From: Schistosoma mansoni
Lineage: Eukaryota > Platyhelminthes > Trematoda > Strigeidida > Schistosomatidae
Assembly: GCF_000237925.1 (NCBI RefSeq)
Contig: NC_031495.1
Coordinates: forward strand, 1,116,001 to 1,180,000
Length of the DNA stretch: 64,000 nucleotides
Direction of reading: 5' to 3'
Shown one piece after another: positions 11,521-24,610 of the stretch. Each line of letters starts with the position of its first letter. The stretch's first letter is position 1. The position numbers were made by a program, and so were the translations under genes. Under the pieces are notes generated by a model. That model had not been told where the DNA came from. It did no database searches and saw only the letters and a list, made by a program, of their open reading frames with translations.

Positions 11521-14500
11521 TTGTTTATGGTAATGTGCATCACAATCATGATTGTAATTTTCTGCGGTGCTTAAATCTTACGAATTCACTCGATTCTTAT
11601 TTCACCTCAGTTTTTGCTTGCTTGCATAATGCTGTACGAATTTGTAGTGTTTCTTGCGTATTGGCAGTCTGTTCTATACAATAGCAAACGCTAGTCGACG
11701 CTTCGTATCATCTTCTAAACTTCAAACAGCTTTGCGATTTATCTAATAACGGTCATTCATAACCTTGATATACGAGGCCTTAGAAATAGTGTGTGGTTTT
11801 TAAGTGCTTATTGTTGCTCGTTGACTAACAGACGTGCCAGAAAATCAAGTCACGTGTTGTTAATCTGAGATTTGTGGAGGTGCCATATAAATTTATTTCA
11901 AAAGAACAGCTTTAGTAGAAACCAAGATAGTTTGAGAAGTGTTTGCCACTTCAACGGGCAGATATAAGTATCATGTGTCAAGAATTTGAAGTGGGATGAA
12001 AAGCAAAGAGAGAATTAGAAAAATAGTGGGATTCCAAATAACAACAAGGATGAAAGAACAATGGAGCTTGTATGAGACAATTCAAAAATGTGTAAGCGGT
12101 ATATTCGATTCATTGATTCTATATTTTACCAATTCAGCGAGTGGTTTTACTTTATTCGTTAGATTGTTTTGTCCTATACAATTATTCAGTTATTGCAGCA
12201 CAAATCGGCACATCGAAGTGGCGAACAAAAGCAAGTCCTTATCATTTCCAGCTTGTGAAGTGATAGACCCGAAAGTACCACATGTGTTGAATCTTGAAGT
12301 GCTACAGAAAATATTCATAACTACTACTACTACCTCCCCTTGAACATGTACCAGTTAACATTGTTCGGATAAATTATTTTCGGAACGAGCGTTTGTGGAA
12401 ATCTAAATAAGTTAATGGTTGAATTCATGAGTTAATTTAAGCTAAGTCATTCATCGATATGTTAAGGCTTTTATCTGAGGTTTGCTCCCTAATGTTCGGG
12501 TTTCATAGTTCTTCACAGTGACATAAACTATCTCTATCCGTTGAATCTGAAAGATGTTCTCATTCAGCAGTCCAACTAAAATCAATTAAGTGCCAATCCA
12601 CTTTAAATGATGCATATTCAACCTCTAAAATACGTGTTGATAATAAGGAGCACCAGCTTATGTGAATAATCATGAAGTGCACCAGTTGCCACGGTAATGG
12701 ACTGAGTGGTAAATTAAAAGAGGTTGGAAACATGCACTCCCAGTTTTATCGGAGAACCATTTGTCCTAACTGATATATAGCTAACGCCGATACCACAGAA
12801 AACGAGTTGGGCATGCATAACAGGATATTATCTATGTGATAGGATACTCAGAAGCCAAAGGTAGGACAATACAGCTACTATACCGATAACTACACATGAG
12901 GATCGACGAGATTCTTTCAAACAGAGAAATGAAAACATCTTTTCCCAATTGCGATAGGCAAGATGCGACTCCTGCAGGAAGTCTTCACAAGCTGAGAGAT
13001 GGTGATGGATATTAATAAGGAGCCTTATGTGCACAACATTATTCAAGCGAAATTCACATTTAAAAAGAGAACATAGTGGCTTAGCAGGGCAGAGAGCAAG
13101 TTCTGCAGGCGAAAGTAGTGTCTGGTGTGAATGAAAAAACTCCCTCAAAGAATATGAACATAGCCCTGACGAAGCATGGAGGTGACAGCTAAAATATGGA
13201 GTAACTCGAAATATAAATAAAGGTTACTTTTTTACCAGCTCAAATGTGTCCGTCAAAATTGCTAGACGCAATATTGTCGATCGTTAGGTAGTATGAGTCA
13301 GTGTGGACAATGACATGACTTCCACGTAAGATTTTGTAGATTAGGTAGCCACATCATAACAAATCTGCAGTTTAGGGAGTACATCCATCATAATATTAGT
13401 ACTAATACCGAACTAGATCGTGACTATACAGATCTGCAAAAGCATCGGGCTCCAACAACACATTCCTCATGGCTGAACACGAGACAACTGGGAAAGGAGA
13501 CATTCAACATTATACGTGGAGAAAAACGCGACGATGGTGAAGGTGAGAGGGAAGAAATCAATTAAATCCAATAGGGTGGCCTAGCTCAGCCTTGCAGGCG
13601 TGTTCACTCTGTATGAATTGTTTTTGCTAATGTTAAATATATTGTTCTATCCACAGCCTGAATGTATTCACAATCATATATTGATAATTGTTACGATACG
13701 ATGAGTCAGTTTGGACATTGATATGACTTTCACTTAAGATCTTTTAGATTAGGCAGTCACACAATAAAAGCTCTACAATGATGTGTTTCACTGACACAAC
13801 TGCCTTGGTTTGAAGCCATACAGAGAGTAGTTTTTTCACACCAAAGTAAATTGAGTGCACGCGAGATGACGGTTCCCGACATCTTTATTTTCAAAGGAGA
13901 CCATCTTGAGTCAACTCCTCTTCTTGATCTTTATTATTGACCTTCTAGACAAATGTTGATCTATGACACTGATCAGACGACGTGCCATACCACATCTTTC
14001 AATTGAATAGTGCTTCTTTCGGCAAAAGTATCCCACTGAAATTAACAATAGCCATCTCTCCAGGTAGTTTTGAGAAGAGACTATAGCGGTAAATAAATCC
14101 CTAAAACAAATAGCTCTGTAAATCTTGAAATTTGATGTTGATCACATTAGCTATAATGAAATCACACGGCTGAAGATGTTCGGTCACACTTTTGGACCAG
14201 ATCAGTAGTGAAAAAGGCGTGCTCTATGTCTCCTGCGATCGCCACCCATTCGTTTCTCGAAACATTGGTAATTTATCAAGTATATCTTCGAACCTCTCTG
14301 CTTCTGACCTGTGGCTATAAATATATCCCAGAAATGAATGGTTCGTAAGGTCTACTACAGTGGTATTTGCCTCATTTGTTTGACTGAAGACACCCCAGGT
14401 GAAGACCATCGATCATACCGTGCTAATTATCCCCTGCGACTACAAGCCTGTTCAGATCAAACACTACACGACATACCGAGAAATTTCCAGACATATCTTT

Positions 14501-14639
14501 GAGCTTCTCAACATCTAACCTCTGATTTGCTTGAGTTGATATCCTTTGGTTATAAATATGTTGCGGGTGAAGGCTCTTTCAAGATCTGATTATTGGTTCT
14601 ATATATATTGGTGAACACAATGTGTCTGGCATGCCGACC
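11521..14639. other. No gene recognised; local direct repeat
   Basis: No host exon, RNA gene or named transposon was recognised. The open frames here (for example 11996-12343, which runs into an ACT-rich tract) look accidental. A diverged direct repeat of about 65 bases (13297-13363 and 13698-13763) shares GATGAGTCAGT and TAGATTAGG and is listed separately. Confidence 0.4.
13297..13363. repeat. Short direct repeat, copy 1 (copy 2 at 13698-13763)
   Basis: Two similar units about 400 bases apart share ATGAGTCAGT, then TGGACA, ATGACTT, AAGAT and TAGATTAGG in the same order. Their origin is unknown. Confidence 0.5.
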
Positions 14640-15890
14640 AATATACTATGGTCTGATGCTTCTTAGGACCAAGAACCTCCTGGCACGTTGAAGTTAAGGC
14701 TTCTTTTATACCTTTCCAGTTGTCCTCCAAAGTAGTTTCTTGTTCATTCAGTAGATCCTGTAGAGCCTGGAACCTGTTGTTGAGAGTTATCTTGAATTCA
14801 TGGAGCTTGTCAGTATCTCGAAGGAAGGCTGTATTGAACCTTTTTAGTGCTGTTTGTCCAGTTGTCCAGTCTTTCTTCAGCTTCAGTCTCATCTTGGCCA
14901 CAACCAGGTGGTGATCTGAAGCTATGTCAGCTCCTCTCCCGGTTCTCACATCTTCCATTGATCTTCGGAATTTTTTGTTGATACAGATGTGATCTATCTG
15001 GTTCTCTGTGGTGTGGTCCGGTGAGATCCATGTAGCTTTGTGTATGCGCTTGTGTGGGAATATTGTGCCGCCTATAACCAGTTTGTTGAATGCACATAGG
15101 TTTGCAAGTCTCTCCCCATTTTCATTCCTCTCTCCTAATCCATGTCGTCCAATTACATCTTCATATCCTGTGTTGTCCACCCCAACTTTAGCATTTAGAT
15201 CTCCCATCAGGATGGTCAGGTCCTTTCGTGAGCACTTCTCTATAATTGATTGCAGCCTTTCATAGAACTGATCTTTATCATCGTCGTTGCTATCATTGGT
15301 GGGTGCATAGCATTGGATAACGTTCATCGTGATCCCTTGCTTCTTTGTTCTGAATGATGCTTTGATTATCCTGGGTCCATGAGATTTCCATCCAACAAGT
15401 GCATTTCGTTCTTCTTTGGACAGCATTAGAGCAACTCCCTGAGTGTGTGGAGCATTTTCCCCTTCGTGACCGGAGTACAGCAGCATCTCTCCTGTACCTA
15501 GCCTTTGTTGTCCAGTTTGTATGCAATGGGTTTCGCTGATTCCGAGTACTGCCAAGTTATGTCTCCTCATTTCCATTGCTATTTGGCTGGTCTTCCCTAT
15601 CTCCCACATTGTCCGGACGTTACATGTACCTATAAAGAGTGTTGCTCTGGTTGTTAGAAGGTGCATCGGTCTCGTGGCTTCCGAAAAATTTCGGCTTTCA
15701 TCATGAGACGTCATAATTATTCCTTCAACCCCCCCGGGACGGAGTTTAAATGGTTTGAATTATTTTTCCTGGTTAGCGTTTTTTCAACGAGTTAGCTTTA
15801 CTACGGGATGGGGTCGCTAACCCCATGACCAACCCTCCTCCTTTACCCGGGCTTGGGACCGGCACTAACTCTAGAAGAGCTACAGGCGGA
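14640..15890 (-). mobile_element. RTE-type LINE, 5' end with open endonuclease frame
   Basis: From its 5' end near 15890 this copy has the GC-rich RTE leader, then an endonuclease frame starting at 15714 (MTSHDESRNF). Family motifs can be read in one frame: IGTCNVRTM near residue 29, ISETHC near 59, GDLNAKVG near 170 and SDHHLVVAKM near 266, as expected for an APE-type endonuclease of the RTE clade. The frame stays open for 371 codons, but homology stops near 14640 and the reverse transcriptase is missing. A copy with an intact 5' end but no 3' end is unusual for target-primed insertion and probably reflects a later deletion or rearrangement. Confidence 0.85.
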
Positions 15891-16335
15891 GTTTTCGGTT
15901 CATATGTTAAGCCCTTATACTTTATTCTAGATTCTGACCAAGCTAATTCGCCTATGCATTATGAGTCATATTTTGATCTTGTTAATTATTCGCGTGATAA
16001 CCTTGACTACCTTTTCATATGTGTGCATGTGTATGCACACTTCACATCTTATTCATAATATATCTGTCATTCATTTTCATCTGACTATAAATGTTGAATA
16101 ATGCTTGCTTAAATTGAGTTGGCTTCCCCGCTATCTTCAGTACGCGTCATGTATACTTCGCTCGCTTACACTTGCTCATGTGCTCACAGCTTTCTGGTCT
16201 GCATCATTTATCAATAAAAATGTAGTTGCCGCTTCTCTTTGCCTTCTGATATTACGCACCATGAAGACTTGTATTATAACGGTTATTGACGTGAATTATG
16301 AACGAAGCACGGCACTAGACACCAGTGTAGTGAAC
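15890..16335 (+). mobile_element. LTR-like fragment (partner of 47200-47629)
   Basis: It matches the 430-base LTR-like unit at 47200-47629 from near its start to its end, sharing ATGTTAAGCCC, TGACTATAAAT, GAGTTGGCTTCC and GAAGCACGGCACTA. The RTE 5' end abuts it at 15890. It is a decayed, old solo-LTR-type fossil. Confidence 0.55.
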
Positions 16336-16450
16336 GTTGACACCAATAAATTTTTTGTTCTTGTTCTTTTTTCTTTGATTTTCTGGTTCCAGGCATTTCG
16401 CTTTCGATTATTGATACGTACTACTTATATCCTTCGATACCGGTAGCATA
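16323..16450 (-). repeat. Dispersed repeat (inverted relative to 18485-18612)
   Basis: The reverse complement matches 18485-18612 and, in part, 16487-16530 and 58555-58650. Shared phrases are AAATTTTTTGTTCTTGTTC, GATTTTCTG and CCAGGCAT. The family is unknown. Confidence 0.55.
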
Positions 16451-16486
16451 CGTCAAAATATTTCCTTAAATTAAATAAGAACGATT

Positions 16487-16530
16487 GGGGGGTGCTACTG
16501 CTATCCGCCGAAATAAGTAATATGTATCAT
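16487..16530 (+). repeat. Dispersed repeat fragment
   Basis: GGTGCTACTGCTATC followed by AAGTAATATGTATCAT matches the start of the unit at 18485-18612. It lies in opposite orientation to the adjacent copy at 16323-16450. Confidence 0.45.
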
Positions 16531-16789
16531 ATGGATCATCTTGCGGGACTATAAATTATGGAATAACTTTGAGCGACTCTAAAGCGCTCTGAAAATGTCC
16601 ACCTACTAAGACTAAATACCGAATACAAACCAGTGTGAGTAAGTAAAATAGTGATTTATGTTTGATGGTTAGTTTCAGTGAATAAATTTAGGATTTTCAA
16701 AACGATCTGACATCAGCTATAATGCCATCTAACCAGATAAATAATTAGATTTTGCTCCGAAATCCGAGACCTGTAATCTTATACATGAT

Positions 16790-17230
16790 TGATTCATCCG
16801 ATAATCATAGCGTCGCCGATCAGCTATCCAGAACTTCTAAATCCTCCTGATGTGCACATGCATCTGCGTCTCCCGTTATTTTCCACTGGATTTACAACTT
16901 TAGTCGGCAGTTCACCTACATACAGTTTAAAAAGTGGAAATCCTGAAACGATCTTGCGGTACTCCACTAAGTATTGGTTTCCAGGTGTAGCACATGGAAT
17001 TTATTCTTACCTTCTGTCTACGACCTACTAACAAATCCTCAAATCACTTCAGGGAAACGTCCAGCTATTCCTAGATCTTCCAGCTTCAATAGCAGTTTAT
17101 TTTTTTCACACTTAATCAAACGTTTTGCTGAAGCCTAAGTGAAGACAACCGCTGGTTCGGCCAATCTATAGAATGGATCAACCTATAATCAGAAGGGGTT
17201 TTGTGGAGATGGTACTAATATTCAATGGTT
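16790..17230 (-). mobile_element. LINE reverse-transcriptase fragment (CR1/Jockey-like)
   Basis: On the minus strand, pieces of a non-LTR reverse transcriptase can be read across frames: a KRLIKCEKNKLLLKLEDLGI-like block, then WSGVPQ-like sequence, then FKLYVGELPTKVVNPVEN. This order (a helix after the FDKV region, the SGVPQGS motif, then the sequence ahead of the YADD box) is typical of CR1/Jockey-type LINEs and differs from the RTE copies in the window. It is heavily decayed. Confidence 0.55.
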
Positions 17231-18484
17231 GAATTCGCGAGTCATTGTCTGATTTATTAGTAAAGACGAATGTTTTATTAAGTTACTGAGTACAGATTTG
17301 TAGAAAAATTGGTTCAGAAAAAGATTTCCGTGCTGTCTCACATATTAATTTTGAAAGATTTTCGTTAGTTCTTTAGTTCGACAACAACAGTATCACAAAA
17401 GTAATGCATTCATACCTTGACACCAAGCGATAGTAAAGTCATTTGTGTGGTGGACCTTGAAATATGAACGCCAACACAACTGGTGTGTAAATACAAGGAA
17501 TACGTCCGTTGCAAGTGTCTGGTGTGTGAAATGACATTCATTTAAGAATACTCCACGTCACTTTTTAAATCTTACACGTAGGTTCTGAAACCCTGATCTA
17601 TTGATATTACAATTGTAGAGCTAATGAAATTGGTATATGAATGGTGTCTTCGATATTGATTGACAATTTGGAGTGACTGAAGTTAACCCATCGCATTTTT
17701 GAAAATCTGTGTCACTGAATGAACTACACGATATCCTTGGTGGTAACTGTTTGGTGTTTAATTGGCGCTAAATATGTATTTCCGTCGTCCATGGTACATT
17801 ACATCCCTATTGCATTTACATCTAAATTTCCGATTTAGTGGACATTTTTTAGTACGTTAAACAGTTCTGCGTTTACTGATAAAACCCAGTTGTTCTTGTC
17901 CCGTTGATTCGGGAAATTCTTCAAAGAAAGCCAAGTTGAAGCTCTGGAAACACTGAGAAACATCTTATTCAATAGACGTTCTGCCAAAGGCATCTAGAAA
18001 GTAAAATGTCATATGACGTGTTTCTCGTGGGATGATCACCTATACTGCTGCTTTGTTACACAGCGTTTTAGGAATTTCCGAATGCCTGAGTACATCTTAA
18101 ATGCTATAAATACCCTTCATCTTCTGTACATAAACGTACTTTTGAAGTAGAGAGTTTCATCCACATTTTCTTTTTCAGGTTCAGTTTTCTGCGTAGATTT
18201 AGCGTGACGGTCACTAGTAGAATTTTGGAAACCGACTTTAGCGTTCATTTAGAAGACATCAGTTTGTTTATTTCCACTCCTATTGTTTTCATACTTTTAA
18301 TTCATATTTCCATCTATCGTGAATAAACAGTTTACTGATAAATCAGATTTTTCCAAGATAACCATGATTTGAGCTTTCAAAATGAACATTGAAAGACTAC
18401 ACTTGTAATCAAATTTGCTCAAAAATAGAATTTCAGCGATTTCAATGAACAAAAAAATGCTCTTATTTTATTTTTGGAACTATT
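17231..18484. other. No feature recognised
   Basis: AT-rich sequence with no recognisable exon, transposon protein or strong repeat on either strand. Confidence 0.35.
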
Positions 18485-18612
18485 TATTGTGTGCCACTGC
18501 TATCGTCAGATATACGTAATATGTATCATCAATCCAAAGTATAATGCCTGGAGTCAGAAAATCAAGGAAAAGAGAACAAGAACAAAAAATTTACTGGCGA
18601 TCACGTTCACCA
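18485..18612 (+). repeat. Dispersed repeat
   Basis: Same unit as 16323-16450 in the opposite orientation about 2 kb away, and related to 58555-58650. Shared blocks are CACTGCTATCGTCAGATA, AATATGTATCATCAATC and AGAACAAGAACAAAAAATTT. Confidence 0.55.
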
Positions 18613-19534
18613 CACTAGTGATTCCGTAGGCTTCATTTTCAGTAATTAGAAACTCTGATGCTCTAGGTTATTCGTATTGCTTTGACAGGTTGAATTTTAA
18701 TGATCACTATATTGACTGATTCAATGGACAATTATTACATGCTAAACCTAATGTACCCAAAAGAGTCTTTCATGGTACTGATGAACATAAAACTACCTAT
18801 GCTAATAAATAGTTCTGAAACTAGTTACAAATTCATTTTTATCATCTACTGATTACAAACTACATCACTCAAGTTGAAATTGTTCATCATTTAACAAGGA
18901 AACAGTAGGATAACCAAGTTGATTTTGCATCTGCAGATCTTCAACTTCACATTCATTACACGTGTTAGCTGAAAACAGCTTCCAACTCTAGTGAATGGGT
19001 AAATTTGTTTTGATGCTAGCTATTTCGCACTGGTTATCAAAGTATACCTGTAAACATGACAAGATATATACAGCCAGGCATGTTTGATATTATGTTGCCC
19101 AAACATACATTCAAAGACCTTACGACAGAGCTATGAGCCTCAGAGTTCCTACTACGCCGTACATTTTTCGATGTTAAATCAGTGTTTACGAAATACCAAA
19201 AGTCAACCTTCCTTTCTTATTACTTGTTTTACCATGTTCTTGTCGATGTATAACATTCTTCAAATAGTCAAATATAGATTACCAAACATAGTCATCATTG
19301 AATCATATAAACAAACACAAAGTTCAAATAAGATATCTCTTTTTAATGAATTTATTATAAATCGTCCAGTTTGAAACTCAATTCGTGGAAGAAAAGAGGT
19401 CTGTTATCTGAATGTCATATTTTTATCACATAATTTTGGAGAAACATAGATTACATGAAGAAGCACAGAAATATCCTCAAATGTAAATTTCACAAATACT
19501 TAATAACAAAAGCATTAAACAAGATGCAAGATTA
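18613..19534. other. 3' flank of the ribonuclease gene; nothing recognised
   Basis: AT-rich sequence downstream of the ribonuclease stop codon at 19535. Within the flank, minus-strand AATAAA-like words are common, but no single polyadenylation site can be singled out. Confidence 0.3.
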
Positions 19535-22500
19535 TTAATAAAAATAATTCGATTTAACAAGTTGATTTGAATTCGAAAATGGTAGAAATAGGAATTTGGA
19601 TGGACAGTCTCCAAGAACCGGGCAGTTGGTGAAATTATGAGTCAGATTCAAGCAGAGCCGTATCTCTTCCAGGCGTCCCGTATCATTCTACAAAAATGAA
19701 AGAACAGTAGAACTTAGACAAAATTTGATAATGTCCACAATCAAATTCAGCTCTAAATATATCAATCAGCATCAGTTAATCAGTAAACTCCATATACTGG
19801 AACGATGGCTTGTTAGATGATCTCATTACAAATAAGCGGTGTGCACTATTCATAAATGACGATTGTCTACTGATTATCGTCCAACCTATAACACGTAAGA
19901 TTACTATAATTGTCGCATTCGCTTTCATGAATATCTAATTATTGTTCAGACAACGTTGTTCCATAATCACTGGGAGGCCAAATCTTTCTCTGTTACGAAT
20001 CACCGATGAGAGTTACACGTTTGCCGACTTCTTTACTAGTGTCAACAGTTTCCTAATATTGTGTTAGGTATTGCAAATGTGTTTAGATTTGTTGATCCAT
20101 TTTTACACTTCATATAATTCAGTATTTAAAATCAACTCCACTTATTGTCTGACTATATTCCTGTCTTCAATTTCCCAAGTGTCATTTGCAAGTGATGCAA
20201 CATTCTGAAATGCCGAATGGTAGTATAAGTAAACGTGTATTCTATACGTGTGTAAGGGAATCGATTACTGACTACTCATACACTTACCTTTTTTTTTATA
20301 TTAGTGCATCTGAGAGAACCATTATGACCGAATTTTTTCTTCAACACATTCTGTAAATCGCTTGTCTGTGCATTTAAAACAATACATTATTTAAAATGTG
20401 AATGAAGTATGGTGATTAAAATTGTTTCGGAATAATAATTATTTGTAATAGGGTGGTAAATTAAATGAAGTGATGTCAGAAACGATTGCGAATGAAGTCA
20501 TATGGATATGAGACACGAGTGAAGAGGGAGGGGAGATATTTTCAAGTTTGATGTAGTGAAGACACACAGAGGCGGCCACATGGGAAAAACTTTCCTCTAC
20601 ATATAAACAAAACTACTAATAATAATGCTACCAAAACTTCTAATTTTTATACTAGTACTATTGATTCTCAGTCAGCTTAATAAAAAAACAACAGCCTTCA
20701 TAACTTTCGATTCTGACATAATCAAATTCGTGTACCATTCCCCGTGGTGGATGTGTGAGTATTCAGGTGCACTTAGTTTCCTGAAATAATAGTGATTTAC
20801 CTAGAGTGGCAACTAATTTACTGTGACTGTCCGTTGTTCGTTGAAGTTCCAAATCCTTGTTATGTTCAGTTCAAAAGACGTGGACATTCGATTCATTCAG
20901 TGATCACATGAGTCTAGTGTGTTTGATTATCATGACAGATTTCATACAGCATGCGCATCACCTCAAACACTTAGTAGTTCTCTCTTTGAGTCAGCCTATT
21001 CTGTTAAAATATCTCCTTTAAGTGCAATGGAATCTCGTTATTCAACAATGAACGTTGACATGGTTGATTATTCAACGACATATTTCTTTCAATTATGTTC
21101 ACATTCTTTCTGCTCATGCATATTTAGAGATGTGACCAATGCTTGAATTAACCAACATTCCTGCATTTATATAATCCAGCCCTTATGATAGTGTGATCGT
21201 GAAATTTGATTTTTGATCTCAGTCTATTTATCAGTTGATGAGGAAACTTACATTATATTCTTTGGTAGCATTTGGTGTGATGTTATATTTCATTAGCGTT
21301 CTAAAATAATTTAAAAACAAAGAGAAACAAAGACACGAAATGAAGTCGTATAATTTAACAAATATTCACTTGCACAGTAACATCACTCAGACATTGGTAG
21401 TTTGATCAATCAATACAGATATCAAGTTATATGCTGCTGTCAATCTGATAAATAGAACCAACTGAAAAACCTCAACTTAGTCGGAAATGGACATTCGGGA
21501 TTCGACTTATTGGACACAAAACATCTGTTTATAGTTAGTATGATGAGTCTATTTCACGGGTTGATCAGGATTGTGAGGGTGATCAGTGTGGCTAACTACA
21601 TCTCTAATCAGTACTGAGACACACAACTTTGCAATAATTTATGAAAATGTAATCATAAATTTATTACAAAATGAATCACATACTTCAGTAGATTCGCGTC
21701 CTTAAACAGTTGAAGACCAAATTTAAAGTAACCGGTTTGATTATGCACCAGAGGATCCTGAACTGCACATAAACCATGTTTATTAAATTCATGTTCCCTA
21801 AAAGAGAACACAGTTGAAAACAATTCATACAATAACCATATGTCATTTAAACAATACACGATAATGGCCAAAAACTGTCTTCCAAAACAAACATCGTAAA
21901 TATATTATTGGTTGAAAATTCCTCACTTAGGAATATCTTAAAGTTGAAGATTGAGCACAAAGTGCCCAATCATTTGTAACTTGATTTTCGCGTGTTGTCT
22001 TATTCACAAGACCTGTACGCCAATGAAACCTATTCGGTGACATATTGAAAATAGGAAGGACAACATGATAGCTTCCAACAAAATGAATTCATGGGAATGA
22101 TGTAGAAAGTCTCTTGTCACTGTGGTCACACTCATCAGTCAACAATGCATATAGTCCATAATTGATTAATACTTACTGATTATTCAGCTTCCTACGGACA
22201 TAGGAGCTCATTGTCCCATTTTAATCACTGAATCACACTTCAACGTAGTACCTATTAAAATTTCTCATCTCCTCAATGATGATTGTGTTTACGGAGTACG
22301 CTATTAATACAGGTTACATTGGAGAATGTGGTCAGAAATCTATATCGTCCAATCGACAACAGATGTTGCATAGTCAAAGAAAGAAATATTCAATGAATGG
22401 AATATTATTAGTTCCTTACCAGAATGTGAATGGAGAACTTAAGTTACTCAAACTTGGCCAATGTTTTTTCATATCCTCCAGTATTCCCTAAAATAAAATC

Positions 22501-24333
22501 ACAGAATGAATCGAAAGAATGGTCTCAATAAATGATAGTATCGAAACAGCCATGACAAATAAGTGAATTTGAAAATGTTTGATCGGCTAACAATTTTTGT
22601 TGGTAGAATTACTGTCAACTTAAAAACATATTTTCCCCAAGTGATGATGGTCGTTCGAGAATCAAAAATCGATCAAACTCCATCAATATCTACTCGGAGC
22701 GAATGACTATCAACTCAATCACTACCAGTCAGTGGTTGATTCAAATGTAGTAGTTTGCACGACAATTTCAATACACAGTCGATCGATACACGAATTCACA
22801 CAGATATACAATATGAGGTAGTAAGAAGAAGTTTTAAATGATGAACTGAACATCTTACTCACCTTCAAAAGTGTAATATTAAATTTTTCCGTACCAGTAC
22901 AATTTGGACGTTTGCAAGGTAAAATTGTAGGCCTAAAGATAAAGATATACACAGTACATTACAATTAACCAAACATTCACATCTATTCACTGACTTGCAT
23001 GTTTCGGAAACGTGATCACCCATATCTAATACTAAACAGCTATAATGTATGTAACATTTGAAGTAATTACCTCACAGTAGTTGGAAGGTGTACATAAAGA
23101 GCTCATGTTAATTTTATCAACGACATTCAACTATTTTCTAGCATGCACTATTGTTGTTACGCTGGTCAGAAATACTACTGTTCGTCTGTGAAACAGTGAA
23201 ACTTAGACCATACAGTATTGTGATGCAAATCAATGGGTTTTACAATTTGAATTCAGTTAGCCGTATGTTCTCACTGAGAACAAATAGTCAATGAACAGCA
23301 TTAGCATCATAATTCAACACTAATTCGTAAATAATAAATTCAGTGCTTTCAAGAATGCTGTTTAAAATGAATGTATGGCGGTGAAATGTTGAGAGCTGTA
23401 GGCATTTCGGATGAGCTCTTATTATGAAATCGTAGTGATAGTCATTAGATCAATTATAGCAAAAAGAAAGTTCACAGAGATGATGTTCAATGATTTTCCA
23501 TGCTACTTTTAATACATATTGAAAAACATTACGCACGCACATATTTCAAAGATCAAAAGTAATCTTACCACAATCCATGAATAGTGAAATCATTCAAACC
23601 TGCCGGTATGGAACGCTGAAAGAGAGAATTTCAAATAATTGATACTTAGTTGAACAGAGACGTATGTGAACATGATATATGTGCTGAAGCTTATCAAATG
23701 AGGTTCAAGTGACTAGATAAATTTCAGAAGTGAAATAAGTTGTTTCGGTTAGTTGACTTCAAAAACTGACCCTCGACATACACATGAAATTACGCATATC
23801 CAACATAATAGACCTAAACGCTGAAAATATGATTGCATATCTACCAAATCGATTGAAATGTATTTCAATTTCAAGCAATCTGTGAGAGTGATTTGTCGAA
23901 TTTTCCTACTTCATTACAAATAATATACAGCTGGAACCTCCATGTTTGGTGAAATAAACTAATGTCATTACAAGGTGTAATTCGACTACAACTTCCTTGA
24001 GTACAACCAGTCAATGAATATCAAAATGATGAGTACCCGACCATTGAATGACTGTCATCCGTATCCATCATTGGAAAAATGAAAAACATTGATTTCATTA
24101 TATATGACTTAATAAAATTCTTCTGTAAAATGTTAATAGATAAATTTAAGATAATGTAGAAGGACAACATTTTAAGTAAACGAAAAGGTAATTACATTTG
24201 ATTTCAAAAAAAAACCTGGTGGCCAAGTTGAAGCAAATAGATAGTAGTCGAAGTTAACTTTAGTGCATCTCACATGTAGGGTGATCAGAAGTGCCGACAC
24301 AAGGAAACACAGCGACCTGCAAACATTAGACAT
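19535..24333 (-). CDS. Secreted ribonuclease T2, omega-1-like, nine exons
   Basis: Predicted secreted acid RNase of the T2 family, which cleaves single-stranded RNA; schistosome omega-1 egg ribonuclease belongs to this family. Exons in gene order: 24333-24216, 23879-23845, 23615-23569, 22932-22863, 22487-22420, 21797-21684, 21300-21252, 20365-20288, 19687-19535. They sum to 732 nt (243 codons plus stop), and every junction keeps frame with GT and AG ends. Exon 1 gives a signal peptide (hydrophobic CFLVSALLITL) and FDYYLFASTWPP. Exon 3 carries active site I (FTIHGLW) and exon 6 active site II (EHEFNKHGLC), so both catalytic histidines and the glutamate are present. Exon 9 (GRLEEIRLCL) is the usual C-terminal cysteine region. 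Several N-glycosylation sequons occur. Exon 2 (35 nt) and the exon 1 donor (GTTTTT) are the least certain parts. Whether it is expressed cannot be seen here. Confidence 0.85.
24216..24333 (-). CDS. Ribonuclease T2 exon 1: start codon and signal peptide
   Basis: The chosen ATG at 24331-24333 gives MSNVCRSLCFLVSALLITL, a typical signal peptide, running in frame into VNFDYYLFASTWPP, the N-terminal beta strand and WP motif of T2 ribonucleases. A nearby ATG in another frame (about 24338-24340) meets a stop after 16 codons and does not lead into the WP motif. The donor is the unusual GTTTTT. Confidence 0.8.
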
Positions 24334-24610
24334 AACATGATCGATAAAGTGCAGAACAAATCCTTAAGAAATACAAACACGGAAAAAATTCTTAACTCAC
24401 TAGAATTTTTTTATACGTAACTCCACAAAATAAAATCATTCACTCAATCAATTGCTGATGAATCACTCTGAAATTTCAAAGTGCAATGTACACTTTGGAG
24501 AATCAATATTTCGAAAATCGTGTTGAATGCATCTTTTCCCAGTACTTGAATAAGGGGAATAAATCATCATGTTCTCGCATTATTGAAACAAAGCATTCTT
24601 TATATATAGA

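Noticed and set aside
11996-12343. 115-codon open frame starting MKSKERIRK
   Set aside because: No recognisable domain, a low-complexity ACT-repeat end, no splice context and no relative elsewhere in the window; likely accidental.
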